From Glandiceps talaboti (lineage: Eukaryota > Hemichordata > Enteropneusta > Spengelidae), in the NCBI RefSeq assembly GCF_964340395.1, contig NC_135568.1:13824276-13888275 (forward strand): a stretch of 64,000 bases of DNA, read 5' to 3'. Each line of letters starts with the position of its first letter. The first letter of the stretch is position 1. Positions 1-13,200 of this stretch are shown here, piece by piece. The notes beneath the pieces are model-generated. The model ran no database searches and was not told where the DNA came from. It worked only from the letters and a program-made list of their open reading frames with translations. The position numbers were made by a program, and so were the translations under genes.

Positions 1-829
1 GCGTCCGTGTATCTTCTCTTCGACTTGATGGATGAATAAAGAATTTGTGTCATTTGATACAATATGGGGGTTATTTAACCAGTTTTTCCATACCGGGGGT
101 TTTCATTGAACACCATGTGAAATAGTAGACAAGATGCAAAGGGGTTCGATGCCTACTGGCCAGTATTGCAATTTAATTGGTCGAAATGTTTCCCCCGTTC
201 TAAAACCTTATTCTTTTAGAACACCTCTATGAGTTTCAGGCTATCGTATGGTTGTCACAACAGGAGACATTTGATTGACGTACAGTTATCTATAAGCTGG
301 CTCACTATTCATCTTTCTATCAAAGAGTTGTCGGTGTAGACAAAGATACAAAGGGTGTTTGCGAAATATGGTCAGTGAATCTATATTGTCATATCAGCTC
401 TGTTGAGGCGTTATCTTTTGATATATTCTCCGATGGGCTGATGGACAATATCGTGAGTTGAATCAATAATCAGTTAATCAATTTTACTCTATACAATTGA
501 AATTACCCTCAACCCTATAACCACTTGTATCATCGCTTATTTCATTTCAAGTGTTACTTAAAGGAAAATAGAAGAATCTTCAACCCAGTGAAGTTTTGCC
601 ACGATAACACGTATAAGAAGTTGAGTGGTTCAATAATATTACAGTCTGCTTCCTTAACCTGGTGCCATGTAAAGCATCATCCTGTGAATCATGTTCGGTA
701 ACACAGCATTGTAACTAGGTAAATAAAAACAGTTAATAAGAAAATAAAAAAATCTACTTAGCATGTATTAAACGTCATAATTATTTGATATTCTATTACA
801 TCACTACCTAAAGTCCACTGAAGGTTTAG
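1..829. other. intergenic, nothing recognised
   Basis: AT-rich sequence with frequent stops in all frames. I see no exon, RNA gene or clear repeat here. Confidence 0.5.
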
Positions 830-2060
830 AAATGATGCAAAAGTTCACATCAGCTCAGAAATGATGCAAGAGTTCACACATCAGTTCAAAATATAGGGTT
901 CAACTAAATGCCCCCCCCCCCTCCCGTCAGGGCAAAACCCTACATTTATGTTCCTACACACATTGTTGGAATGCAAAAAACTGAGCTATAAATACATTAT
1001 GTACCCCTTAATCGGAATGTTAATTAAATGGAACTACGTGTATAGACGAAATTTGAAGCTTGGTACTTATAATGATAATGATGATAATAAATTTATTGCT
1101 CGTGTCCCCCCAAAACAACTCATTGTGGTTTTGCGGTGCATTGTGTCAGACTGACAGCTGATGGCCTAATTACCAAAATCCACTAATTATGCATATGGCT
1201 AATTACAATTTGAATCAATTTCAAGATTGCTATTTCAAGGCACAGCATAGTTATCGAACATCTTTAATTTCAAATAAGTCTTTAAAACTGAACTTCATAG
1301 GACATGTGCACATTATAATAATATTAATGATTGATATATGTTCCATACGATGTTAAGATCTTAAGATATAGCCTAACTACCGCAGATCATTATCAATTAT
1401 TCAAATTACTCATTAAAACTAAACAACTATGCCACAAGACTTTTTTTTATAGGATATGTATCCTTTGTTATGGTTGATGTATGTCCCTAATTATAGAAAA
1501 CTTGAAGTGTTTATTCCTACGACATAGCTGAATTACTGGAAATCGCCAATTATTCAAATTATCCTTAAAAGTAACAGCTATTTCAACTTCATGACATGTG
1601 TGCATTGACAGGGTTGATATAAATACAAAATTATATGGAATTTGAAGAGTACAGACTTAAGATATAGCCCAATTACCGAAAATCATTTATTGTGCAAATG
1701 ACTCAATGATTAATGCATGTCCCAAATTCTATTGACTTTAAAATATGCATTCTTAAGATATAGACTAATTACTAAAAACAACCAATTATGCAAATGAGTA
1801 ACTTATATTCATTGGATGTTTACCAAAATCTAATCAGTTCTTATTATTACCATATGGAAGATGTATAGCAAGTTTCATTATAATCAATGCAGTAGTGTTT
1901 TTGAGATATCGTGTCCAGAGACACACAGATAGACAGACAAAATTTATTTCAAAAATTAAAGTACAAAATTACCGCCCTTTATTTTTAGGTAATCATTCAA
2001 CAGTTCACATCAGCGCAGAAATAATACAAACGTTCACATCAGTTCAAAATGATGCAATTG
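830..2060. repeat. degenerate tandem array with octamer motifs, flanked by short direct repeats
   Basis: From about 950 to 1890 a loose unit of roughly 105-210 bp recurs. It carries variants of a TATGCAAATGACT-like box (near 1190, 1398, 1553, 1690, 1790) followed by phrases such as CTTAAGATATAGCC. The array is bracketed by near-identical short repeats (AGTTCACATCAG...) at about 838-893 and 1997-2060, which suggests an inserted element or duplicated ends. A related array lies at about 48.9-49.87 kb. The reading frames inside it are not coding. Confidence 0.6.
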
Positions 2061-2292
2061 TAAGAGGACGATGCGCGGCCCACTTTAAAGGTTACACAAT
2101 GTCACCTTCAGACAAATTATATGTAAATTTCAGATAATAATTTCCGTTCTGAATGTTATATAGTTGTTTTGATAGAAGCATATCACATCACTTTAGACAA
2201 TGCAACATATGGTTTTCTGAAGCCGTCCAGATCTATTCAATAAACAGCCGATGGCATTTTATTGTGTTGACTTTTTATCAAAGTAAGTTCCG

Positions 2293-2364
2293 ATATGTAT
2301 GTATGTAAACTATGTATGTATGTATGTATGTATGTATGTATGTATGTATGTATGTATGTATGCA
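2293..2364. repeat. (ATGT)n microsatellite
   Basis: Nearly uninterrupted ATGT tetranucleotides. Between here and 2770 nothing else is recognised. Confidence 0.9.
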
Positions 2365-2773
2365 TTTAAGAAGAAATGCATAAGGAACTAATAAACCAGT
2401 CCGTATATATAGCTGTTAAATCCAACGTTTCGAATAAATATTCTTTTTCAAAGGAAAAATTGGCGAGACAGAGAAATGCCAGGTGAAAACCCGAACATTT
2501 CTAAATATAATGGAACAAAACCGCGATATAAATAAACGGTTATACGTGGGATAAGTTCTTAAATTCGCACGCACCTAATAGAACCCAATAGAATACGCCT
2601 GAAATTTTAAAAAATACCCAATAATCATGATAATTAGATTGGGAAAGACGAGAATAATCTATTAATTCAAAGGGGTTCCAGCGTTCAAAGACGGAAAATG
2701 ATTTCTTCTTCCTTCAACCTCAAAGCTTTCTCATCACCAGAAACCTTACAAAAAGCTGTTGTAGTCTTACCTT

Positions 2774-2960
2774 ATGTATGTATGTATGTATGTATGTATG
2801 TATGTATGTATGTATGTATGGAGGTAGGTAGGTAGGCATAGTGTAGTGTAGTGTAGTGTAGTGTAGTGTAGTGTAGTGGTGTGGTGTGCTATGGTGTGTA
2901 TTGTGGTGTGGTGCGGTGTGGTGCGGTGTGGTGCCCTGAGATAGGTGCGGTGCTGTACGT
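2774..2960. repeat. compound simple repeat: (ATGT)n then (TAGTG)n then GGTGT/GGTGC
   Basis: ATGT repeats pass into GTAG, then about eight TAGTG pentamers, then degenerate GGTGT/GGTGC units. The sequence following the block resembles the sequence following the block at 4788-4930, so the two are paralogous copies and not independent slippage products. Confidence 0.85.
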
Positions 2961-3349
2961 TGCGTTGCGGCGATGTGTAGTGCAACAACTGTAATGTAAC
3001 CTTTGTTTCTGTGATGTGCAGCTTTTTTGCTGGGTGCAATATAATATTTATTTTAAATACGGTGACTTATTTCAACATATTCTGTTTGTTGTGTGTTTTA
3101 TTGTGATTCCTTATTCAATATTATATTTTAGCTATCTCGTGTGGCAAAGAACCCACATGATATAATTTAATGTTGAAGAGGTTGCTTTTACCATATTTCC
3201 TGTATAAAGTACACATCAATCGTGTATTTTCATACTTGAAGTATATAACAAGCATTGTATTGTATATGTCTGCATGTACACTTCCTTGAATTTCACTTAG
3301 CCAGACTTTGAATGCATTCACAGCCAGAATATTAAGCCAATGTGTGTGC

Positions 3350-4610
3350 ATTTACACTGTCATGAATTTCAAGCCAGTCTGTGTGGGTTTTCACAGCCTT
3401 GAATTTCAAGACAGTCTGTGTGGGTGTTCTTAGCCTTGAATTTCAAGACAGTCTGTGTAGGTGTTCTTAGCCTTGAATTTCAAGACAGTCTGTATGGGTG
3501 TTCTTAGCCTTGAATTTCAAGACAGTCTGTATGGGTGTTCTTAGCCTTGAATTTTAAGACAGTCTGTATGCCTTGGGTGTTCTTAGCCTTGAATTTCAAG
3601 ACAGTCTGTGTAGGTGTTCTTAGCCTTGAATTTCAAGACAGTCTGTATGGGTGTTCTTAGCCTTGAATTTCAAGACAGTCTGTGTGGGTGTTCTTAGCCT
3701 TGAATTTCAAGACAGTCTGTATGGGTGTTCTTAGCCTTGAATTTCAAGACAGCCTGTGTGGGTGTTCTTAGCCTTGAATTTCAAGACAGTCTGTATGGGT
3801 GTTCTTAGCCTTGAATTTCAAGACAGTCTGTGTGGGTGTTCTTAGCCTTGAATTTCAAGACAGTCTGTGTCGGTGTTCTTAGCCTTGAATTTCAAGACAG
3901 TCTGTATGGGTGTTCTTAGCCTTGAATTTCAAGACAGTCTGTGTGGGTGTTCTTAGCCTTGAATTTTAAGACAGTCTGTAATGCCTTGGGTGTTCTTAGC
4001 CTTGAATTTCAAGACAGTCTATGTGGGTGTTCTTAGCCTTGAATTTCAAGCCAGTCTGTGTACATGTTCACAGCCTTGATTTTCAAACCAGTCTGTAGGG
4101 GTACATGTTCACAGTTTTGAATTTCAAGCCAGTCTGTGTTCATGATCTTAGCCTTGAATTTCAGGCCAATCTATTAAATTTTGCATGTAGACAGCCTTGA
4201 TTTTTAATCCAAACTGTGTGGGCGCAAGTTCAGATCCTTGAATTTCAAGCCAGTCTGTGTAGATGTTCATGGCCATGAATTTCAAGTCAGTCTGTTTGCA
4301 TGACTTGAATTTCAAACCAATGTGTGTGCTTGTACATTGCCTTGAAATTCATGCTAGCCTGTATGCACTGTGCAAAATCTTGAATTTCAAGCCAGTCTGT
4401 ATGCATGGTGCAAAATCTTTAATTTCAAGCCAATCCGAGTACACAGCCTTGACTTTCAAGCCAATGTGTGTGCTTGTACACTACCTTGAATTTCAAGCTG
4501 GTCATTTTGGATGTTCACAGTTGTCTGTGTGTTTGCATGATTGCAGTATAAACCTCAGTATTGACCTGTCCATCACTATGATACAAACTTGAATTTCAAG
4601 ATACATTGTC
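3350..4610. repeat. 37-bp minisatellite, about 19 tight copies plus decayed flank
   Basis: A unit containing CTTGAATTTCAAGACAGTCT followed by GTATGGGTGTTCTTAGC repeats head to tail from about 3360 to 4060. Units grow progressively more diverged out to about 4610. Two units (near 3565 and 3978) carry the same ATGCCTTGGG variant. Variable positions alternate GTGTGG and GTATGG. Each unit holds a near-palindrome CTTGAATTTCAAG. There are no unique spacers, so it is not a CRISPR-like array. Reading frames across it are by-products. Confidence 0.92.
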
Positions 4611-4787
4611 AGATGAACTTCAATAAAAGCATACATTTATCCTGTCATTTTATGTGAAAAATATACTTTAAGAGAAGTGTTTTAGTCGATAATAGCAACA
4701 ATATTTGAGCATTTGTGAGTATTTACCATATGAAATTGACCAAATGGAAAGGTCAATTCAAAACGGAATCAGTTATGTATAAAAGTA

Positions 4788-4930
4788 CGTAGGTATAGTG
4801 TAGTGTAGTGTAGTGTAGTGTAGTGTAGTGTAGTGTAGTGTAGGGTAGGGTAGGGTAGGGTGGTGTGGTGTGGTGTGGTGTGGTACCATGCCTTGCGGTG
4901 CGGTGCGGTGCCGTACGTTGCGTTCCGGTA
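4788..4930. repeat. (TAGTG)n to (TAGGG)n to (TGGTG)n compound repeat
   Basis: About nine TAGTG pentamers, then four TAGGG, then TGGTG, then GCGGT units. The downstream phrase GTACGTTGCGTT is shared with the block at 2774-2960. The two blocks lie on either side of the 37-bp minisatellite in the same orientation. Confidence 0.85.
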
Positions 4931-5089
4931 AAGTGAAGAGCAACTATTATTCTGTGGTGTTCATGTTAAAATTGTGTAGTGGATTGTTTTGCAATCCAGT
5001 AATGTAACTAAGTTCAGGTACGTGTGTTGTATTGTAGTGTGCTGTATTGTTGTAGCATTTGCTTCAAATGAGATTTTATTAGATGCTTT

Positions 5090-5248
5090 ATGGGTTATTT
5101 CTGATTTCCTTAAAGATAATTTGGAGCCAGGCTATTCTAGACTTTATACATTAAAACGGCTTCATTGTACATAATTCGTTTTCTAAAAGGAAGCCATTGT
5201 AGAGACTCAAATAAAACATTACTAGGTGTATAGAAATCAGAGTCTAAG
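5090..5248 (-). pseudogene. LINE reverse transcriptase C-terminal fragment, downstream half
   Basis: Read on the minus strand, this continues the reverse-transcriptase C-terminal region that starts at 6545-6358. It includes a segment resembling the common LINE phrase around 'LQWLPFRKR' and 'NSLAPNYL', and then contains stops. It is separated from the upstream half by the inverted-repeat element at 5249-6357. The fragment is probably CR1/L2-type and inactive. Clade assignment is from memory of these families. Confidence 0.7.
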
Positions 5249-6357
5249 CAGGGTTCTCCACAATTTAGAAAAATACAGGGGCGCCCTAATTTGCATATTT
5301 ATTTGCATATCATTAGCATATTTCCAGATCATAATATTAGGAAGTGAAAAAAGTTTCCAAAATCAAAAACTCCTATTTTATTCATTCAGCAAACTAAAAT
5401 GTACTGAAATGTATTGTAATCACCAATTTCCAAACCTTTCACATAATTCACAATGTAAAAATTTCAGGAAGGAGGTTGACAGTTACACAAACGATGTTAT
5501 AGTAATGTTGGCAAGCATGTTTTACACACAGGAGTGACAACACATGGCATTGTTGATGTACATGTATGCACCTCTAGGCTAGCTATCGCTTAGTTTTGAG
5601 TTGTTGGTTTCACCTTGTAAATGTGCATGTCATTCATAAAAATTAATTGAAAACAATTCATTTTCCTTTATTTCTCTAAAATTTGATATCCTTTTAATTT
5701 TCATGAATGGAAAATGATTTTTCATCCAAATTTGCCGGAAATACGTACATTTTTAATGTGACGAATTTGGGCTAAGAATAACCGAATACGTTCAGTGCAA
5801 ATGTACAGTAACAAACATGGCTGCCACTTCGGAGCTACCTCGTGGTACTACGATCGCGATTCACATCCAAACGTGATCATTTAGGACATAAATTTTACCA
5901 TGGAACCGTACCGGAGTAGTTATTTCTAAAGAACATGTATAAATTTTAGGATTTTGTTCGTATTTATCGATACAATACGAAAATTGCCGTGACATCGTAC
6001 ATCGTATGCGTACTGTATTACGTATACGGGAAGGCTTGGAAATTACCGGCTTGATATACCAGGCCATAGAAACTACCAACGTACCGTCTTCTACTTTACG
6101 ACGGTACTACATTTACTGTTTTTGTTTCGGCTACCATTGTTATAATCAAGGCGATAAATAAGTTCATAAATGATGATAGACGCAGTGTCGCTGTTTACTT
6201 CCTTCATTAACGGCATTGAATAGAATCTCTTGAAGACGTTCACACCAAAACAAAGGGGCGCTGAACGCAAACAGAGGGGCGGTTCTGTAAACAGAGGGGC
6301 GGTCCATGAAAACAGAGGGGCGGTGCGCCCCTCAAAAACCCCTCGTGGAGAACACTG
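5249..6357. mobile_element. non-autonomous DNA transposon with CAGGG-type termini, probably hAT-like
   Basis: The termini are inverted repeats: the left end begins CAGGGTTCTCCAC and runs into a GGGGCGC motif; the right end reads as its inverse (GTGGAGAACACTG). A direct repeat CTAAG flanks the element (5244-5248 and 6358-6362). Removing the element plus one CTAAG restores the LINE reading frame on the minus strand, which supports a 5-bp target-site duplication. The right end carries several GAGGGGCGG repeats (6253-6325). No transposase frame is visible. The hAT assignment rests on terminal similarity and TSD length only. Confidence 0.75.
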
Positions 6358-6545
6358 CTAAGAGTACTCTTGCAACAGCTTTCTGTAGTCTTTCAATACG
6401 GAGTAAAAGTGTGTTGGAACAATGTCCACATATGTTGGAAAAATAGTCTAAGTGGGGTAATATAAAACAATTGTAGTAACGTAATGTATTATACAGAATA
6501 ATTACACTGTTTTGAGGTGCAGAGAAAACTTTAAACAACATGAAG
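6358..6545 (-). pseudogene. LINE reverse transcriptase C-terminal fragment, upstream half
   Basis: The minus-strand frame reads through a typical LINE stretch with 'ILPHLDY' and 'IERLQKAVARVLL' features, then is cut by the DNA transposon. The sequence joins in frame to the fragment ending at 5248. It is a truncated, inactive relic. Confidence 0.75.
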
Positions 6546-7209
6546 ATACATTAGCATAGAAATGGCCATTTACAATATATAATAGACATCTGTGTACAGA
6601 ATTTACGAACGTGTTCAAACCGACAGGTTTCTTTCTTTTTCACCAACAATTTTCCGTACATTTATGTTCTGCCCTGTTTAGTCTCTTACCGTGTATACGT
6701 GTTTTATACATCACTGTAGCAGCTAGCTGAGCCTGGGTACGTTTTCGATGTTTTCAAAGTACAGATTGAATTCAACTATTGCCGTAAAAAAAGGCATAAT
6801 TGTATTACGACAATGACGTTGGTCTAGTTAGGGTTCACTCGAATGATGTGAAATAGTAACTGCATAGACACTTCTTTCTGATATCAGTCATGTGTTAATT
6901 GTTCGCGTTTATAAATATACACTTTCCTCATGTAAGCTTACGTGTTTCAACAACTTTCAATGAAGCGAATTCGAAGGCCTAATAAGTTCACACCGTTTGA
7001 CTTTGACTGTTTATACGTCCCTGGTAATACTAAGTTAATAAGAACAATCTAGAAATGAAAGAAAACTTGGGTGTCATCAAGTTGCTGTGAAGACACAACG
7101 AATCTTTTGATCCTCATGCGCTAGCCTCCAAGCCTCACGTGCATTGTTTTGCGACGACATCGCGACCTTGAATACTCACCCTCTTACGGCAAAGTCTGCA
7201 TACAACAAC
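6546..7209 (+). promoter_or_regulatory. INTS10 upstream region; 5' UTR and promoter expected here
   Basis: This lies directly upstream of the INTS10 start codon. There is no TATA box at a useful distance. A CACGTG E-box occurs at about 7135-7140. The start context is AACAACATGG. The transcription start cannot be placed from sequence. Confidence 0.35.
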
Positions 7210-10200
7210 ATGGCGACTTTCAGTGGAGCTGATCAGAAATGGTTGGTAGAAACTGCCCAGGGTTTGATTCTAAAGGACCCTGCTGCTGCCAAAGCATGGC
7301 TACTGACAGCGAGGGCGTTATTTCCTACGGACTTTGGGATTCAGGTAAGAAGTTCATATTCCGCAAGCGTGTGAAATTGTATGGCTAAATAGAACCGGAG
7401 AACAAACTCTGAACAGTGAACTGTAGACGGCTAGCTGCATGATGCATATGCCATGTGTTATGTTTATGTGCATGGTCCTCCGAGTCCCGACCGACTGCTT
7501 ATTGCCATTATTGTGGCACTTGATTCTGTGCAGCGAGACCCGATTGAGACCATATACCCACGAAATGCCTCCACAGTGCCCACCGTGCACCATCCAGGTG
7601 AAGAGGTCCGTGTATGTCCAGAGTACATGCGAAGATAACACTTCGATCATCCAGGACTGTCAATTCAAAGCCATTCTCATTATGGTCATTATATACATGC
7701 AGTAATGTATACGTACGTACAACGCAACGTACGCTGTGGCGGTCACTTCGTCCCAAAAGCAAATCCGTCCCATACACTCGTACCACGGTGGACTCATCCC
7801 ACCGTTACGCTATAAACTCGTCCAACAACGACACCATAAGTTTAAACTTAAAGTAGTCTATGTAATAAATGGTAGTGTGGAAATACATACATTTCGGCTG
7901 CAGGAATGCACAGTCAAATGTCCCAGACCACTGAACCAACAAAGCAATGAACCAATAAACTGGGCAGGCTGCAGCCTAGCTCTGGATGTATATATACTAT
8001 AGTACGTGGTTTGACACGTCTTCCCTCTCCTTAGCTATGGATGTATATGCTATGAGGTTCGACATGTAGTGGAGGTGAGAAAACATGTCAAAACCCTGCA
8101 GCGTATACATCCAGAGCAAGCTGCAGCCTATTCTTGTCTTGGTATCTTTAAAATGCTGTCAACATAAATTACGTTTATGAATGGAATCCAGGCATCATTT
8201 ATTACTGCAATCTAATATGTTATAGACAAACTTTAACTGAAATATTGTGTGCAAACCATGTGCAGGTCAATGTCAAAGTCAACGTGCACACTGTGCAAGT
8301 TAGCAGTGGGATGAGTTGGTTTTGGAATGAATCGACTGCAACCTAAGTACATACATGTTACATCAGCATCAATTGCCATTCACAGTTACACTGTCAGCAG
8401 GTAATCTTTTGAAATCCTGATAAAAAAAAGATGTTGCAACACCTCTAATTATTCATTTCAATTTTCTTATTTTTACATTCTCAGTACCAGTCATATTGTA
8501 TTGCAAAAACTTCAAGAAACTTGAAGGAAGCAGCCAAACTTTTGTACGATTTGTAAGTCAAATTCATTTTCCTTTTCCTTTTTCAGTTACAACTACATGT
8601 ACTTTAACCCTTCTCCTGCCGAGCCAGCAATATTCCAGACAGCTAGGGGGTCTTTTGTACACGACTTCTGGAATATATTCCGGGTGACGACAATGATGAA
8701 AACAATGATTTAGGCTTGGTGTTTCACTAATGTGACATGACATTTACATTTGTATTACACACCATCAGACAACTTCTAATGCAAAAGAAACAATTACAAT
8801 TTACTAGTTAGAAAATAAACAATTGCAGCCATTAAAATCACCAAGTTCATGTGCAATGTGTTTATTGGAAGCCTGTTTTTACTGCAGTGTGCAAGAATAG
8901 CAATGCTTATCAGCGTTCAATGTGATTGGGCAAAGGATCCTGCTGTGTTTATTGTGTCTCTGTTATTGTTAGTCTAGAGTTGAAACATGTCTAGCTCTGA
9001 AAAATGTAATGTCCCATGAGTGAAACACCAAGCCTGCATCATTTTAAACTATACATACTTTCATTGGGAACAGGTTTATTCAATTCCATCATGAAGCTAC
9101 TCTTTGGCAAGAGTTACATTGTATCACCATGGCAGTGCAGTCTGATCAATCAGATCCTCACACATCTTTTTTGTCAGGTGAGTGTACACAAGTACTGTGT
9201 ATTAATTTATAGTAAACTACATGAACTCTAAGTTGGAGTTACAACCTAAAATTGCCATGGCAACCCACATTTGAATGTGCAGCCATGATGTTTGATTATA
9301 TTTTATAGTTCATGAAGTATTTCATTAGACTTTTAAGGTAGCCAGAAAAAGATAGAGTCAATGACAAGGAACGAACGTGAAATGAATCCTGTATTTTCTG
9401 ATTGAATGTGTACAAACTTACAAATGTGGCTTGCATATGGTATGGTAATCAGTGTATAAAGTTAACTATGTTTTGTTTGATATACACATATGATATCATC
9501 ATTGTAATTAAGCAATACTGGAATGTTGCTCTCCATGATCACAGCATGATCAAGGTCTGAAGTAGACAAATCAAAACATTGTATATGTTGATAATTTACC
9601 ATTCCAATGTAGCAATATTTTACTGTCCTAAAAAATGTGTTCATTTGCAGAGTTGTTTGAGACTCTACCCAAACAAGCACAGCATGATATTCTGCTTCAA
9701 GTAGCAGGTATGTATATTGTATTTCAACAGTTTTCCACTACATATTATTGCATTTTCATCTTTTTTATTGAAATTTATGAAAATAAATGTTACAGATACT
9801 TTAAACCTCACAGGTATCATGAAAATAGACATGCTATTATTATACACTCATGGAAAAAATTGTACATAGCAGGTACCAATAGAAAGGGTATGATTGGAAA
9901 AATACACCTGGTCTAGGAATATGTGTATATTGTATTGGTATATCGTATCAATGCATGCATTCTTGTGAGCTCACATTCACACATAAATACACACATACAT
10001 ACATTGTACAATGTAAAATACATACATACATACATACATACATACATACATACATACATACATACATACATACGTACATGCATACATGCATACATGCATA
10101 CATTGAAAATTACTTGAAAATTGTACTTAAATTTTCGACTGCACACTTCAGTCTTTGTCACATCGACAGATTGACCCACTATTAAGCACATATGACCTTC

Positions 10201-13200
10201 CAGATATGGCACCAAAGAAGGGGTCATAGTTAGTCATTCAAACATTGAATTTGGTACACTGGTTTACCAACACAGTTGAATTTAAATTTGAAAATACAAT
10301 TTTTATCTTTCAGAACATACAAATGATACTTTATCTCACTGCAAATTACAACTTCTTCTGTTGAATAAATTCTCATCTGCTGTCATCACTCATGGGGTAA
10401 GACATTCCCAGTATTCATGGTACCTAAAATAGAATATTACTGTCTAGGTGCATCATAAAAATAAGGAACATTTTATTTCCTGGTCAAGATCGTGACTGCC
10501 ACTCCACACGCTTCTCATGCATTATTACAGGCATTTGGAGAATAAGTCAACCTTCTCGTTCTATTTTGACCCTCTGGCTTGAGGTAAAATGCTATTCCAG
10601 GTACAGAGAATTGTCAGAAGTGAGGACCATGATAGTTGAGTATTGGCGCATTATGACAGCAGACATGAATGTACAACTCATTTTCCTTCCATGTTGTTCT
10701 TACTGATCTGATTTCAAAAGATATTTCAAAGATACAGTGTAAATTTCAAAAGACTTGTATCAAACATTCAATGTCCATTTCTATTCTATAAGTCTTTCTT
10801 AGATAATTTTCAAATATGCTATTGATAGCTGGACTGAGAGTGTCCATTTCTGTTCAATATGTTTTGCATATCGCATAAATAACTTTCTAAAACTTGTACA
10901 AGATTGGTAGCTCAAGTGAGTGTGTCCATTTCTATTCAATATGTTTTGCATAGATAACTTTCTAAAACTTGTACAAGATTGATAGCTGAATTGACCATTT
11001 TCATTTCTTTACTATTATATATTTTAGGTGAAACTGATAGAAACTTTGGTAAATGCTGAGAAGATGCAAAATGACAAGAATCCAGTTAATTGCTTCAGAA
11101 AATTGTTAGGTCAGTTTCCTCACATAATGCAATCTTTTGATACTTGGCAGGATGTTTGACCGAGTGTGAACTAGTAATGATTTAAGATAAAATGCATAAA
11201 TGTGTAAGTCCAGTTTGAGCGTTGCTACATACAGGTACAATGTCTTTCAGGGATGTAGCTAATTTTATAAGTTGTCTGTAAAATATGAAAAGTAGGTGGA
11301 AATATCTAGGAATGATACTCGCGAGACTGCTCAACAATGGAAACATACATGTACTCGTTGAAATGAAGAATATTTATAAACAAATTCCTGGAAAAGTGGT
11401 TGGCAAAGAATTTCAGAGTAGCCGATTGTTTTTGCTATATCTTCATTCCTGTCATTGACATATCTCAGGGAAAAAATGTTGGAATGACTCTGACAAAGGT
11501 ATGTGCTGCCCTCGAGTCATGTGACTATGATGTAATACATATGGAACACAAGTATTACTTGTGTAACTATGCAGCTAAATCTCTCTATTATGATTATAGT
11601 TATGCAACACGGAAGGCGTACTCTTGTGACTCCAGGTCATATGTTACTTCATATTCTTGCTTGGTGCTAGACTGACTATACGCACATTTAATATACATTA
11701 TTTGGTAATTAATGTGTTCTGTATTGGGGAGACGTGTCAACTAAGAATATAGGCATTGTAATATTATTTAATGTATTAGTTCATTAAAGTTGTTTATTCT
11801 CACATGAACAGTGCTGCATGACTTAAATTTATAGAAACAAAAGTTTTGTATAAATAAAACACTTGATGCCCATAATGTAACTAATCATTATATGGTGTAT
11901 AATTTTTGTTTACAGTTTGTGATGTTTTACCCATTATCCTGTCTAACCCTGATGTCCCATGTACAAATAAACAGTTATCTAAATGGTTACAAAAATCTAC
12001 GGAGTTCTACATTAGTTATGTTGTCAGACCCAAATCGTACGATACCAAAGCCACCACGCCAGGTTTCAAAAGTCCTTTGAAATCGCCTGATGCTAGTTCA
12101 CAAAGGTAATTTTTAGTCTCTGTGTTCTTGTTAAAGTGGCCATATGGATGAGGATTGGGTATTTATTTTAGATTTTTAATTGATAAAACAATTTGATCAT
12201 GGCTTCCTACTTGAAAAATCAATGTGACACAACATGAAGCAAGTCTGTGTTTGTCAGTCGATACATTGCAAAAACCTACAAAATATGTAATAAGTTTGTT
12301 ATTGTTATTTAGTATTATTTGTTATTTATTGTTTGGATCAGGCTCGTGGCTCATATAAAAAACATACGTACAGTAACAAAGATTTGACACATTTATTAAT
12401 CTTTTGCAATGTATTTAGTTACAAACACAGACTTGGTCTATATTATTTCATATTGATTTTTCAAGTAGGCAGCCATGGTAAAATTGTTTTATTAATTAAA
12501 AATCCAAAGTTACTACCCAATCCTCATCCATATGGCTTCTTTAAGGTGGTAAGTTCTTTAAACTATACTTGACTTGGTCAATGGTCTATTGTATGTGAAT
12601 AAAGTAATGATAAGTATATTTTGTATACCAGCCTTCTAAAGAATTTACATAGTACTGAGGAAACCAGGCTATCAACTGACTAAAGATAGACACAAACAAA
12701 AAACTATTGTTGTTCTATGTGGTAGATTACACAAGTGAGTGATAGTTGTGTCTTTGTTCTACGGATATGATCACATCGTAATGAAAATAGTGTAAAGAGT
12801 GGAAGCACCCAAATGTACACTGCATTAAACAAGGAAGTCATCATAAATGCCACCCTACTATGACCATTCATAGCTTATATTAGCATGTCGGAACAATTGT
12901 CTTAGTTTGTGTCTATCTGAGTTAGCTGAAAGCTTGGTTTCTACTGCCATATTTCTTTAAATTATTCATTGAATTTGACAATATATCATTGGATTTCAGG
13001 TTCACATACATTGAAGGACTGTCAGATAAAGACAGTCAGGTGGATAATCCTTGGGGTAATCTTCATAACTTGCTGATACTAACCACCAGTAGACTTGGAT
13101 GGAATACTGAAAACATCGTCCCAACAGACAGGTACATGGTTACTCCTTATCATTTGTCAAACAAGATATTTTTATAAATGAGCAAGTAAATTTTTTTCAT

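Noticed and set aside
4263-4592. 109-codon open frame (+)
   Set aside because: It lies in the decayed part of the 37-bp minisatellite; its repeated peptide phrases come from the repeat.
3350-4610. CRISPR-like direct repeat array
   Set aside because: The 37-bp units are head to tail with no unique spacers, and the context is a eukaryotic genome; it is a minisatellite.
4838-4860. TAGGG run as a telomere-like sequence
   Set aside because: Only four units, continuous with TAGTG and TGGTG pentamers; it is a pentamer slippage tract and not TTAGGG.
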